Positions 34,578 to 43,056 of a DNA stretch of 64,000 nucleotides are shown here, in pieces. Positions within the stretch are counted from its first letter, which is position 1. Each line of letters starts with the position of its first letter. This DNA is from Sandarakinorhabdus sp. Lineage in GTDB: Bacteria; Pseudomonadota; Alphaproteobacteria; Sphingomonadales; Sphingomonadaceae. Location: contig JAIMKW010000001.1 in NCBI GenBank assembly GCA_020692215.1, positions 219,224 to 283,223 on the forward strand, given 5' to 3'. The notes under the pieces were generated by a model. It was not told where the DNA came from. It did not search any database and saw nothing but the letters and a program-made list of their open reading frames with translations. The translations under genes and the position numbers were made by a program.

Positions 34578-34604
34578 TACGCCAAGATTTTCGGGGGCCT
34601 TGTC

Positions 34605-35738
34605 ATGAATCGTGCGCAGAAACTATTAATCACAGCGGGTATGCTAGCCATCGCTTCGGCCGCCTCGGCCCAGATTGGCAACTTCCAGTCCAAGTCGGAT
34701 GCGGAACTGAAGATTGATGGCGTCGATCAGGCGCTGACAACGCCGGTGGCTTCGCCTTATTTCCTCAGCGGCACTGGCGGGGCGGGGGCCGGCTACAGCA
34801 GTTCGGCCATCAACAGCGACGGCAGCATCTTCTTCCAGGCCGGCACGATGGCGGCAGGCGCTGGAAACCGTGCCAGTTCGCTGGTCGAGATTTCCTTCGA
34901 TGTCACCAACAGCGGTTCCAAGGCCATCAACCAGATGGTGTCCACGGTGTTCGAATCGAACTTCGGTCTCTATGTCGCCAATTTCGCCGACATCCCGCCG
35001 GGGCAAGGTCTCCAGCCGCCGGAAAAGGCGGCCTGCACGGGCATCAATCTCGCCAACTGCACGCCAACCGGCATTGCACCGGGGTTTTCGGCCTTCAACA
35101 GTGTCGACGACAATTCGCCACCCTACACGCTGGCCTTCACCAGCTTCGCTTTCGAAGTGCTGCAGGATGATGCCGTCGTCAGCAGCCTTGCCGGCTCGAT
35201 CCAGCTGGACCGCATGTCGAATGGTTCGCTGGCCTTCATCCAGGGCCCGGGCTTCGGCGATATCGCCAGCACGCTGAACAACTTCGCCCAATTCGGCAAC
35301 GCGCCGAACCATGTCTATGCCTTCAGCTGGGACGATACCGACTTTACGGCCGATCTGAACCCCATCCTTCAGGGGCAGACATCGACATTGACCTACCGCA
35401 TCACCACACAAAGCTGGAGCGACGTTTCATTTCAGGGTGCCTTCGACAACCTGATCGTGGCCTTCTCCTGCTTTGCTGACCCGCTGGGCCGCGGCACCAT
35501 CACATCGGTGTTCACGATCCCCGGTTTCGGGCCGAGCACCTGCAACGATTACACCAGCGGTTCGCCCGGCGAGCCTTCGCCCTATTCGCTGAAGTTCCCT
35601 GTCATCCGCGATGGGCAGATCATCTTCACCTCGGGCGGTGCCGTGCCCGAGCCCGATACCTGGGCCATGCTGTTGCTGGGCTTCGGCCTGATCGGCTTAA
35701 GCATGCGCCGCCGCAGCGCGGTTTCCGCCGCCCGATAG
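34605..35738 (+). CDS. Secreted PEP-CTERM sorting-domain protein
   Basis: A 377-residue exported protein. The signal peptide MNRAQKLLITAGMLAIASAASA is followed by a beta-rich, Ser/Thr/Asn-rich body with several Cys residues (KAACTGINLANCTP), and a classic sorting tail: PEPDTWAM, a hydrophobic segment LLLGFGLIGLS, then MRRRS. The PEPxxWAM form is the sphingomonad version. Such proteins are cut by an exosortase and placed on the surface or in exopolysaccharide. No enzymatic domain is recognised in the body. It lies 3.5 kb from prsK/prsR, whose regulon usually contains PEP-CTERM proteins, with its own candidate promoter at 34549-34577. Confidence 0.9.
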   Translation: MNRAQKLLITAGMLAIASAASAQIGNFQSKSDAELKIDGVDQALTTPVASPYFLSGTGGAGAGYSSSAINSDGSIFFQAGTMAAGAGNRASSLVEISFDVTNSGSKAINQMVSTVFESNFGLYVANFADIPPGQGLQPPEKAACTGINLANCTPTGIAPGFSAFNSVDDNSPPYTLAFTSFAFEVLQDDAVVSSLAGSIQLDRMSNGSLAFIQGPGFGDIASTLNNFAQFGNAPNHVYAFSWDDTDFTADLNPILQGQTSTLTYRITTQSWSDVSFQGAFDNLIVAFSCFADPLGRGTITSVFTIPGFGPSTCNDYTSGSPGEPSPYSLKFPVIRDGQIIFTSGGAVPEPDTWAMLLLGFGLIGLSMRRRSAVSAAR

Positions 35739-35853
35739 CGCGACCGTTTCAACCGGGCGCCCTAGGCGCTCCGGCTGACAGGCCGAACAGGATGGGTTCT
35801 GCTCATCGCGCCTTCGGCCAAGGTTTCTAATGGGGTCAGGGTCTTAACTTGGG

Positions 35854-37383
35854 TCAAGGTTTCAACGGTCTCAAAAGGGGCGCCACAAGGGGCGCCCCTT
35901 CCACGTTGGGCAGGAATTCAGCCTTGGGAAGCGGCCCGCGCGCCCTTTCGAACGCAGCGCCAAGCTGCAGCAGCTTCGCTTCGCTCCACTTCGGCCCCAG
36001 CAGGCTCAACCCCAGCGGCAGGCCCGAAGCCATGCCCATCGGCACCGTCAGGTGCGGGGTTCCGGCCACCGCCGCCAGCCCGCCAGCGCCGCCGAAAGGC
36101 GCCTGGTCGCCGTTCACGGCGTCGATCTTCCAGGCGGCCGGGGCGGTCGGCGCAACCAGCGCCGCAACATCATTGCTGGCCAGCATCCCGGCAATCGCCT
36201 CGCTCGCCAGTGTCAGGCTTGTCGCCCGGGCCTCGATATAGGCGGGATCGTCGAGCCCCTTCGTGGCTTCGGCCTTTTCCAGGATATCCTGCCCGAACAG
36301 CCCCAGCGACCGCGCGCTGTCTGCCTTGTTGAAAGCGATCACGTCGGCCAATGTGCGCGGCCCATCAGCAGCCGGCGTGCTCGCCAGATAGGCGTTCAGC
36401 CCGGCCTTGAACTCGCTCAGCAGCACCTTGAACTCCGAGTCGCCGATCTTGCGGCGGTCAGGGCCCTGCCGGATGTCGATCAGGATTGCGCCTTCCTTCC
36501 GCAGCGTCTCCAGCGCGGCCTCAAAGGCGGTATCCACCGGCGTGGACCAGCCTGTTGCAAAGCGCAGCACGCCGATCCGCACGCCCTTCAGCGAGGACGT
36601 CTCCAGCCCTGCGGCATAGTCCGTCCGGCGCTGGTCGGCATCTGCCGTTGCAGCATCTGCAGGGTCGCGCCCAGCCATGGCGGTCAGCACCCTGGCCGCC
36701 GTCGCCACATCCTTCGCCATCGGCCCCGCCGTGTCCTGGCTTTCGCTGATGGGAACGATATGGGTTCGGCTCACCAGGCCTACGGTCGGCTTCAGCCCCA
36801 CAATCCCGTTCACGCTCGCCGGGCAGGTAACAGATCCGTTGGTTTCCGTGCCGATCGCCGCATCGACGATCCCGGCCGCCACCGCCGCACCAGAGCCTGA
36901 GGAAGAACCGCAGGCATTCCGGTCAAGCGCATGCGGGTTGCGGGTGACCCCCGCGATGCCGCTCCACCCCGAAATGCTGTCAGACGAGCGGAAATTCGCC
37001 CATTCCGAAAGATTGGTCTTCCCCAGGATCACCGCTCCCGAAGCCCGAAGCCGCGCCACCACCGGCGCATCGCGGCCCGTCACATTTGCTGCCAGTGCCC
37101 GGCTCCCGGCGGTTGTCGGCAGCGGCCCGGCCATGTCGATATTGTCCTTGATCAGAATCGGCATCCCGAACAGCGGCCCGCGCGCCTTGCGCTGCCGGTC
37201 CAGCGCGCGCGCCTGCACAACGGCTTCGGGGTTCAGCGCCAGGATCGCGTTCACGTCTGCATCCAGCCGCTGCGCCCGCTCCAGCGCCGCCAGTATGTGT
37301 GCTTCGGCCGGGCCCGATGCCCGTGCCTCGATCGGGGCATGGGTGACACCTGCCAGCAGCATCGAAAGTGCAACCATGCGCAT
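35854..37383 (-). CDS. Amidase, amidase-signature family, probably secreted
   Basis: A 509-residue amidohydrolase. The signature region shows the catalytic Lys (MPILIKDNIDM), the Gly/Ser-rich segment NACGSSSGSGAAVAAGIVDAA and the nucleophile region IGTETNGSVTCPASVNG, giving the Ser-cisSer-Lys triad. The N-terminus MRMVALSMLLAGVTHAPIEARA is a likely signal peptide, which suggests an exported peptide or aryl-acylamidase. ATG 37383 follows GGGGAAACAGG; a longer in-frame start 66 bases upstream looks non-coding. An intrinsic-terminator-like hairpin lies inside the last codons. It is divergent from the AceE-like gene and convergent with the PEP-CTERM gene. Confidence 0.92.
   Translation of the reverse strand: MRMVALSMLLAGVTHAPIEARASGPAEAHILAALERAQRLDADVNAILALNPEAVVQARALDRQRKARGPLFGMPILIKDNIDMAGPLPTTAGSRALAANVTGRDAPVVARLRASGAVILGKTNLSEWANFRSSDSISGWSGIAGVTRNPHALDRNACGSSSGSGAAVAAGIVDAAIGTETNGSVTCPASVNGIVGLKPTVGLVSRTHIVPISESQDTAGPMAKDVATAARVLTAMAGRDPADAATADADQRRTDYAAGLETSSLKGVRIGVLRFATGWSTPVDTAFEAALETLRKEGAILIDIRQGPDRRKIGDSEFKVLLSEFKAGLNAYLASTPAADGPRTLADVIAFNKADSARSLGLFGQDILEKAEATKGLDDPAYIEARATSLTLASEAIAGMLASNDVAALVAPTAPAAWKIDAVNGDQAPFGGAGGLAAVAGTPHLTVPMGMASGLPLGLSLLGPKWSEAKLLQLGAAFERARGPLPKAEFLPNVEGAPLVAPLLRPLKP
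35873..35898 (-). terminator. Terminator-like hairpin inside the amidase 3' end
   Basis: On the minus strand GGGGCGCC, a six-base loop and GGCGCCCC are followed by TTTT, all within the last 15 codons of the amidase gene. The stem is perfect and GC-only. It could stop transcription at the very end of the coding region, or it may only reflect the repeated Ala-Pro-Leu codons. Confidence 0.45.
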
Positions 37384-37454
37384 CCTGTTTCCCCTATCGC
37401 AAACGCTCTCACTTCGGCATGGCGAGCGCCACCGCCTGCGGCTAGACATGCCCG

Positions 37455-39803
37455 ATGCAGATGCACACCGCCACCCACGACCATATTGCCCATCTGGAAC
37501 TGCTGGATGCCCGCCTGCGCTGGCTTTCCGCCTGGACCATCCACAACGCCAACCACCTGCGCGATAGCGCCGATGGCATCAAGGTGGGCGGCCATCAGGC
37601 CAGCTGCGCCTCGATGTCGGCGATCATGGCCGCGCTCTATTTCCACGCGCTGGGCCCCAACGACCGGGTGGCGGTGAAGCCGCACGCAGGGCCGCTGCTG
37701 CACGCAATCCACTATCTGCTCGGCCAGCAGTCGCTCGAAGCGCTGAAAGCCTTCCGGGGCTTTGGCGGCGTGCAAAGCTATCCCAGCCGTACCAAGGACA
37801 GCATCCCGGTGGATTTTTCCACCGGCTCGGTGGGGCTGGGCGTCGCAGTCACCGCGTTCGCAAGCCTGGTGCAGGACTGGCTGATCGCCCATTCCCTGCT
37901 TTCAGCAGACAAGGCCGGGCGCATGATCGCGCTGATGGGCGATGCCGAACTGGACGAGGGCAATATCTATGAATGTCTGATCGAAGCCTACAAGCACGAC
38001 ATCCGCAACTGCTGGTGGGTGGTGGATTACAACCGCCAGAGCCTCGATGCCACCACGGCAGACCGCATGTTCCGCCGATTCGATGATATCTTCGAAACTT
38101 GCGGCTGGCGCGTCGTCACCCTGAAGCACGGCAAGCTCCAGCAAGAGACGTTCGCCAAACCCGGCGGGCAGGCGCTGGCCGACTGGATCGACAGCTGCCC
38201 CAACGCCGAATATGCCGCGCTCACCTATCAGGGCGGCGCTGCCTGGCGCGCCCGGCTCACCGCCGATCTCGCCGGGAATCACAAGACGCTGAAGCTGGTG
38301 GAAGCGCATGATGATGAAGCGCTGCAACGGCTGATGACAACGCTGGGCGGCCATTGCGTGGAAACCCTGACAGCGGCCTTCGATGCCGCCAAGGCGGCCG
38401 ATGATTCCGTCCGCAACACCCTGTTCATCGCCTACACCATCAAGGGCCAGGGCCTGCCGCTGGCGGGCCACAAGGACAATCACGCCGGGCTGATGACCCC
38501 GGCGCAGATCGCAACGCTGCGCACCAGCATGGGCATAGCCGAGGGCGAGGAGTGGGAGCCCTATGCCGGGCTTGGCGCCAATGCCGCCGCCCGGCTGAAG
38601 GCCTTCGTCGATCAGTCGCCGATCGCGAAAAAACTGGCTGACCGGCCATATCGCGCCATCCCGGTGCCCGCGCTTCCCGTGCCCGCGGGCGATGAACAGT
38701 CAACGCAGGCGGCCTTCGGCAAGATCCTGTTCGAACTTGCGAAGGGCCAGTCCGACCTCGCCGCCAGAATCCTCACCACATCGCCCGATGTCACGGTGTC
38801 CACCAATCTCGGCGCCTTCGTGAACCAGCGCGGGCTGTTCCGCCGGCAGGAGCTTCCCGATACCTTCAGGCTGTCGGGCATCCCCAGTCCGCAGAAGTGG
38901 AGCGGAAATCCCGCGGGCCAGCATGTCGAGCTTGGCATCGCCGAGCATAACCTGTTCCTGATGCTGGCAGCCGCCGGGCTCTGCGCGCCGCTGTTCGGCG
39001 AGCGGCTGTTTCCGATCGGCACAGTCTATGATCCGTTCATTGCCCGCGGCCTCGATGCCCTGAACTATGGCTGCTATCAGGATGCGCGCTTCCTGCTGGT
39101 TGCAACGCCATCGGGGCTTACGCTGGGCGGGGAGGGTGGCGCGCACCAGTCGATCAATCCGCCGCTCATCGCCATGGGCCAGCCCGGCCTCACCCATTTT
39201 GAACCCGCCTATGCCGATGAGCTGGCGCTGTTCCTGGAGGAGAGCTTCCGCCATCTGCAGGCGCCAGACGGCGGCAGCGTCTATCTCCGGCTATCCACGC
39301 GCACCTTGAAACAACCGGTTCGCGCCAAGGATGACTGGAAGGCCGATGCCCTGGCCGGGGCCTATTGGCATATCACGCCTGAAGCAGAAGCCCCCATTGC
39401 TCTGGTGGCCATGGGCGCCATCCTGCCCGAAGCGCTTGAAGCCCATGCGGCGCTGCAGGAGGACATGCCCGGCCTCGGGCTTTTGCAGGTCACTTCGCCG
39501 GCAAAGCTCCACCGTGGCTGGTCGGCTACACGCGCCGCCCGCTGGAAGGGCGACGCCCCCACGCCCAGCCACATCGAGGCGCTGCTTGGCCGGCTTCCCG
39601 CCGCCGCCGGGCTCGTCACCATCCTCGATGGCGCCCCCGCCACGCTGTCCTGGCTGGGCGGGGTAAGGGGCATGCGCGTTTCGCCACTGGGAACCGACCG
39701 GTTCGGGCAAACGGGCACCTTGCCCGATCTCTACCGCGAATACCGGCTGGATGCCGATGCCATCATCGAAGCCGCCGCCGAGCTGGTTGCGGCAGCGGTG
39801 TGA
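37455..39803 (+). CDS. Transketolase-like / homodimeric 2-oxoacid dehydrogenase E1 (AceE/MdeB-like)
   Basis: A 782-residue thiamine diphosphate enzyme. The cofactor motif is GDAELDEGNIYECLIEAYKHD...VDYNRQSLD, closer to AceE (GDGEMDEP...NLQRLD) than to transketolase. The N-terminal GGHQASCASMSAIMAALYFH and substrate-channel FSTGSVGLGVAVTAFASL, the pyrimidine domain (QHVELGIAEHNLFLMLAAAGL) and the C-terminal SPLGTDRFGQTGTLPDLYREY also fit the AceE/MdeB branch. MdeB of Pseudomonas acts on 2-oxobutyrate from methionine. No E2 or E3 subunit gene is near, so the acyl acceptor and reaction remain open. Genome pipelines often call it simply transketolase. Confidence 0.88.
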   Translation: MQMHTATHDHIAHLELLDARLRWLSAWTIHNANHLRDSADGIKVGGHQASCASMSAIMAALYFHALGPNDRVAVKPHAGPLLHAIHYLLGQQSLEALKAFRGFGGVQSYPSRTKDSIPVDFSTGSVGLGVAVTAFASLVQDWLIAHSLLSADKAGRMIALMGDAELDEGNIYECLIEAYKHDIRNCWWVVDYNRQSLDATTADRMFRRFDDIFETCGWRVVTLKHGKLQQETFAKPGGQALADWIDSCPNAEYAALTYQGGAAWRARLTADLAGNHKTLKLVEAHDDEALQRLMTTLGGHCVETLTAAFDAAKAADDSVRNTLFIAYTIKGQGLPLAGHKDNHAGLMTPAQIATLRTSMGIAEGEEWEPYAGLGANAAARLKAFVDQSPIAKKLADRPYRAIPVPALPVPAGDEQSTQAAFGKILFELAKGQSDLAARILTTSPDVTVSTNLGAFVNQRGLFRRQELPDTFRLSGIPSPQKWSGNPAGQHVELGIAEHNLFLMLAAAGLCAPLFGERLFPIGTVYDPFIARGLDALNYGCYQDARFLLVATPSGLTLGGEGGAHQSINPPLIAMGQPGLTHFEPAYADELALFLEESFRHLQAPDGGSVYLRLSTRTLKQPVRAKDDWKADALAGAYWHITPEAEAPIALVAMGAILPEALEAHAALQEDMPGLGLLQVTSPAKLHRGWSATRAARWKGDAPTPSHIEALLGRLPAAAGLVTILDGAPATLSWLGGVRGMRVSPLGTDRFGQTGTLPDLYREYRLDADAIIEAAAELVAAAV

Positions 39804-39893
39804 GCCGTCCTGAACTCTGCAGGTGACAGCGCGCGAAAATTTCGGCAGTTAACGTGCCGGGTTCATCCAGAACCCACATTGTCGGGGGTGCTC

Positions 39894-40274
39894 ATGCTTT
39901 CAACCATTCTTTCCAGCGTACTGAACTTTGCGGTTTTCGCCTTCGTCGTCTTCATCTTCGTGATGTGGTTCTGGCTGCTCATCACCGTCATCGGTGATCT
40001 CTTCAGCCGCAGCGATGTCGGCGGCTTCGGCAAGGTGCTTTGGGTTATCCTGCTTGTGGTGCTGCCCTATCTGGGCGTGTTCCTCTACATCCTGTCGCAG
40101 GGCAAGGGCATGGGCGAGCGCAAGATGGCGCAGGTTGCCAAGGCGCGAGACGATCTCAGGGAGTTCGTGGGCGTCGGCATCGCAGACGAAATCGCCAAGC
40201 TCGAAAAGCTGAAAGCCGACGGTTCCATCACGGCCGACGAATTCACCAGGCTCCGCGCCCGCGTGATCGGCTGA
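39894..40274 (+). CDS. Small membrane protein with PLDc_N-like and SHOCT domains
   Basis: A 126-residue protein. Two transmembrane helices (LNFAVFAFVVFIFVMWFWLLITVIG and FGKVLWVILLVVLPYLGVFLYIL) around the short loop DLFSRSDVGGF make the PLDc_N fold. A cytoplasmic linker leads to a C-terminal SHOCT motif, EIAKLEKLKADGSITADEFTRLRARVI. ATG 39894 is preceded by GGGGG; in-frame GTG and TTG codons lie just upstream. The role is unknown; SHOCT domains are thought to mediate oligomerisation. A strong terminator follows. Confidence 0.85.
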   Translation: MLSTILSSVLNFAVFAFVVFIFVMWFWLLITVIGDLFSRSDVGGFGKVLWVILLVVLPYLGVFLYILSQGKGMGERKMAQVAKARDDLREFVGVGIADEIAKLEKLKADGSITADEFTRLRARVIG

Positions 40275-40293
40275 CACCCCAAATCGGACAAGG

Positions 40294-40327
40294 AGGGGGC
40301 CGGACGCGCAGCGTCCGGCCCCCTTTT
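40294..40327 (+). terminator. Strong intrinsic terminator, possibly bidirectional
   Basis: A perfect 13-bp stem, GGGGGCCGGACGC (40294-40306) and GCGTCCGGCCCCC (40311-40323, allowing the shared central GCA region), with a tiny loop and TTTT then a further T-rich run to about 40335. It lies between convergent genes ending at 40274 and 40346. The minus strand has no T run immediately after, so it acts mainly rightward. Confidence 0.88.
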
Positions 40328-40345
40328 CCTTTTTTCAGCGCATCT

Positions 40346-40930
40346 TCAGCGCGCAATTGGTGGAACGGGAAACTTCGCGAACGCCGATGTGACGACGCTA
40401 TCCAGCGTTGCGGCGACATTGGCCGTATCCTTGGAGGTGATGCTCTTGATGACAGTGCCTTCCCACACCAGCTGCTTTCGCGCCGCATCGATCACGTCGA
40501 TCGTCAACGTGCCTTCCTTGTATTCCGACACCGTCGTGCTGTCCTGGTACATCGGCCAGGGCTGGTAGAATCCACGGCGATAGCCATAATATCCGCCATA
40601 GACCGGTGCCGGCGTTGTCGTCACACGCATCTTGTCGTTCAGCGACGCCGAGAAGTTCACCAGCAATTGCGGGTCCACCGGCTCATAGCGGTATCCGCGC
40701 GCTTCCATTTCGCGCCGCGTGGCCACCTTCAGTTGCTGCGATACGATCGATTGGTAGCCCCGGCTGTCGGTTCCCAGCGGGTCGACGAAGCCGAACGTCT
40801 GATATTGGGCAAAATTGGCGCCCGGGTCTGCAAGCGTGCGGACCTCTGGCCCGGATGCGCACGCAGCAAGGCCCGTCATGGCGGCAAGCGCCAGCAGTGT
40901 GATCAGTCCGGTTGATTGTCTGCTTTGCAT
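40346..40930 (-). CDS. DUF4136-family lipoprotein
   Basis: A 194-residue lipoprotein. The signal peptide ends in the lipobox LAAC (MTGLAACASG), so the mature protein is anchored by a lipidated Cys. The body has the DUF4136 pattern: FAQYQTFGFVDP near the start, the Tyr/Gly-rich GGYYGYRRGFYQPWPMYQD in the middle, and EGTLTIDVIDAARKQLVWEGTV towards the end. GGAGG lies eight bases before the ATG at 40930. Function is unknown; family members are envelope lipoproteins of about 200 residues in many proteobacteria. Confidence 0.9.
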   Translation of the reverse strand: MQSRQSTGLITLLALAAMTGLAACASGPEVRTLADPGANFAQYQTFGFVDPLGTDSRGYQSIVSQQLKVATRREMEARGYRYEPVDPQLLVNFSASLNDKMRVTTTPAPVYGGYYGYRRGFYQPWPMYQDSTTVSEYKEGTLTIDVIDAARKQLVWEGTVIKSITSKDTANVAATLDSVVTSAFAKFPVPPIAR

Positions 40931-41412
40931 GGCTGAACCTCCAAACATTGGTACAACCGGCTTTGCGCCCAAACTTCCCTGTTTTCCAGAACTGGTTGAA
41001 GTCCCGGCTCATCATGGGCCGATAATCTGGAGCGCATCGAAACCTGCCAGAACAGCGATCTCGTCGCTTTGCGGCACCTGGCTCTGTCCGGCATCGCAAT
41101 GCAACGCCCGCATACCTCGTGGTCGACCGTGCGACGCTTGCGGCCTACTAAGGCAATCGCATCATCCTGCCGGATGAAACACTGAACGTCCAGCGGCTGG
41201 TCACGATGGAACCCCACACCCATCGTCGCCCTGGCAACCGATGTGGCATCGCCAAAAATATCCAGCGGCAGCAGACAAGCAAGAGAAGGAGGCTCGCAAG
41301 GTCCGCGCAGAGGCCGTGCGAACAGCGCTGCTGCAAGGCGCGACCGAGGTCGATCCGGCGCGGATGGAACTGAAGCTGGAATAGCGGGAAAGCAGGCAGC
41401 CCGGGCAGAGGG
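40931..41412. other. 480-bp stretch without a convincing intact gene
   Basis: Between the DUF4136 lipoprotein and the next minus-strand gene no frame of normal length has gene-like composition. On the plus strand, two short reading pieces look protein-like but are in different frames and interrupted by stops: about 41111-41240 (a stop after LAAY, then NRIILPDETLNVQRLVTMEP) and the charged segment ending at 41384. This could be a decayed gene or simply promoter DNA for the lipoprotein. Confidence 0.5.
41241..41384 (+). pseudogene. Possible gene remnant or tiny charged protein
   Basis: An open frame of 47 codons starting MWHRQKYPAAADKQEKEARK and ending EVDPARMELKLE. The Glu/Lys/Arg-rich helix is protein-like and fits the codon bias, but there is no clear ribosome site, and the piece upstream (ILPDETLNVQRLVTMEP) is in another frame. 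The simplest reading is the 3' end of a frameshifted gene; a genuine small gene is the alternative. No family is recognised. Confidence 0.3.
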
Positions 41413-42138
41413 CTATTGGGCTTGCGGCGCGGGCGCTGTCCGCTTGATGATCTCCTCCAGGCTCAGCGGTTCAGCCGGCAGCGCCACGCGCGCTGCCGGA
41501 ACATCGGCAGCGCCTGCGCTCAGCAGCCGGAACCGCCCAACGGCCTCCAGCGGCGTTCCCAGGGAAAACACGCCGCGCATCTCCTTCACCATTTCGGTCG
41601 CCATATGGCCCAGCAGCGGCGCGGCCAACAGCATCGTCGATTCCATGAACAGCCCGATGGCCTTCCCCACGGGTTCCAGCTCCGGCGCGCGCGACATCAC
41701 AAACTCTGCCGTCTCCGGCTGGCTGCCGCCCATGGTGATCTTGTAAACCTGCCCTGAAAAGCCGGCGACCGTGCGGGTGCCGCCCTTCACTACCTTGGGC
41801 GGGGCTGCGGGCTGGGCGCGGGCGGCCTCGCTGAACAGCGTGGCGAACAGCGGCGGCATCTCCTTGCCCAAAGCTGCCGCCAGATCATCCACCCGCACCA
41901 CCTCTGTCGCGCCATCGGGCCCGGGCTGCACCAGATAGAAGGTCTGGCCCACCTGCAGCGCATATTGGGGCGCATCGGGAGCCCCCACACGAAAATCGCC
42001 ATTGTCGGCGATCTCGATTTCCAGCCGCCGGGGCTCGCTTTCCCCGTCATACACGGCCTTCATGCCCGCAACCGCGGGTGTCGCCAGCAGCAGCCCTGTC
42101 AGTAGCGGCCCTGCCAGCAGCGCCCATCCTGTCCGCAT
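41413..42138 (-). CDS. Hypothetical secreted protein
   Basis: A 241-residue exported protein. The signal peptide MRTGWALLAGPLLTGLLLATPAVA is followed by MKAVYDGESEPRRLEIEIADNGDFRV and a region (VVKGGTRTVAGFSGQVYKITMG) resembling the start of DUF4412-type periplasmic proteins, though the match is weak. The rest is Ala/Leu/Pro-rich with a hydrophobic stretch (LFMESTMLLAAPLLGHMA). GGAGGAG lies six to eight bases before the ATG at 42138. It is 37 bases downstream of the TauD-like dioxygenase on the same strand, so cotranscription is likely. Function unknown. Confidence 0.75.
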   Translation of the reverse strand: MRTGWALLAGPLLTGLLLATPAVAGMKAVYDGESEPRRLEIEIADNGDFRVGAPDAPQYALQVGQTFYLVQPGPDGATEVVRVDDLAAALGKEMPPLFATLFSEAARAQPAAPPKVVKGGTRTVAGFSGQVYKITMGGSQPETAEFVMSRAPELEPVGKAIGLFMESTMLLAAPLLGHMATEMVKEMRGVFSLGTPLEAVGRFRLLSAGAADVPAARVALPAEPLSLEEIIKRTAPAPQAQ

Positions 42139-42175
42139 GTCCACTCTCCTCCGCATGGCCAAAGCTGGCTCCCGC

Positions 42176-43006
42176 TCAGGCTGCCGCAATCGTCGTTCGG
42201 TGCAGCAGGCGCGCATGCCCGGCATAGCCCCCGGTGGCCGCGTGCAGCACGGATCGGTTGTCCCACATCACCAGCATGCCGGCTTCCCATTTGTGCCGAT
42301 ACTGGAACGCCTCGCGGCCCTGCCACGCATAAAGCTCAAGCAGCAGCTCGGTTGCGTCTGCATCCGCCATTCCCTCGATCCCGATGATATAGCCGAACGT
42401 CCCGAACAGCCCCGGCCGCCCGGTTTCGGGGTGCGGCCTTATCAGGGGGTGCAGCTGCGTTGCGCGGGCGGAATCCGCCGGGCGGATCGTCATCGAGCGC
42501 CCCTTGTCCCCCTCGCCATAAAAGCCGTCCGGCGCATAGGCGCGCTGCGCGGAATGGATGGCAATGCGCCCCTCGATCCGCGCGCGAAGCGCATCGGGCA
42601 TCTGTTCCAGGGCAAGATGTTGGTTGGCAAACAGCGTGTCGCCGCCAGTTGGCGGAATCACCAGCCCGTAAAGGCAGGTTCCGGCAGGCGGGCGCGCCTG
42701 AAAGCTCCAGTCGCTGTGCCAGGTCTCGGCGAAGATGGGCGATGTCTCGTCGGCAGCGCGGGCCACCGCGATCACATGCTTGCGGCCCGGGATCGGCGCA
42801 ATGAACGGGTCTTCGCCAAAGCCGCCAAAGGCTATGGTGAAGCGCTCCAGATCGTCGTCATCCATCCTCTGCCCGGGAAACACCAGCACATGATGCTGCA
42901 GCCATGCTGCACGGATATCTGCAGCAATTCGGGGCGGAAGTGGCCCGGAAAGATCAATCCCCGTAACCACGGCCCCACAGGCCTGCCCGGTCGGTTTCAC
43001 ATCCAT
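42176..43006 (-). CDS. TauD/TfdA-family 2-oxoglutarate dioxygenase
   Basis: A 276-residue non-heme iron enzyme that couples 2-oxoglutarate decarboxylation to substrate hydroxylation. The iron-binding HxD is His97-Ser-Asp99 (ETWHSDWSF), and the distal His and the Arg that holds 2-oxoglutarate are in SVLHAATGGYAGHARLLHRTTI. The N-terminal CGAVVTGIDLS and LVFPGQ segments are typical. Members cleave taurine, alkyl sulfates or 2,4-D, or hydroxylate other acids. Taurine and alkyl-sulfonate enzymes release sulfite, which would fit the sulfur genes just upstream (trxC stop 50 bases away). The substrate is unproven. ATG 43006 is preferred over GTG 43015 by ribosome-site spacing. Confidence 0.9.
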   Translation of the reverse strand: MDVKPTGQACGAVVTGIDLSGPLPPRIAADIRAAWLQHHVLVFPGQRMDDDDLERFTIAFGGFGEDPFIAPIPGRKHVIAVARAADETSPIFAETWHSDWSFQARPPAGTCLYGLVIPPTGGDTLFANQHLALEQMPDALRARIEGRIAIHSAQRAYAPDGFYGEGDKGRSMTIRPADSARATQLHPLIRPHPETGRPGLFGTFGYIIGIEGMADADATELLLELYAWQGREAFQYRHKWEAGMLVMWDNRSVLHAATGGYAGHARLLHRTTIAAA

Positions 43007-43056
43007 CGCCTGCACTCCCCCGCTGCAAAGCCAGTATCAGCGTGGTAACAATCCTC

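Noticed and set aside
34523..34604. Sigma-54 promoter in front of the PEP-CTERM gene
   Set aside because: No GG-N10-GC element; a sigma-70-like pair fits better.
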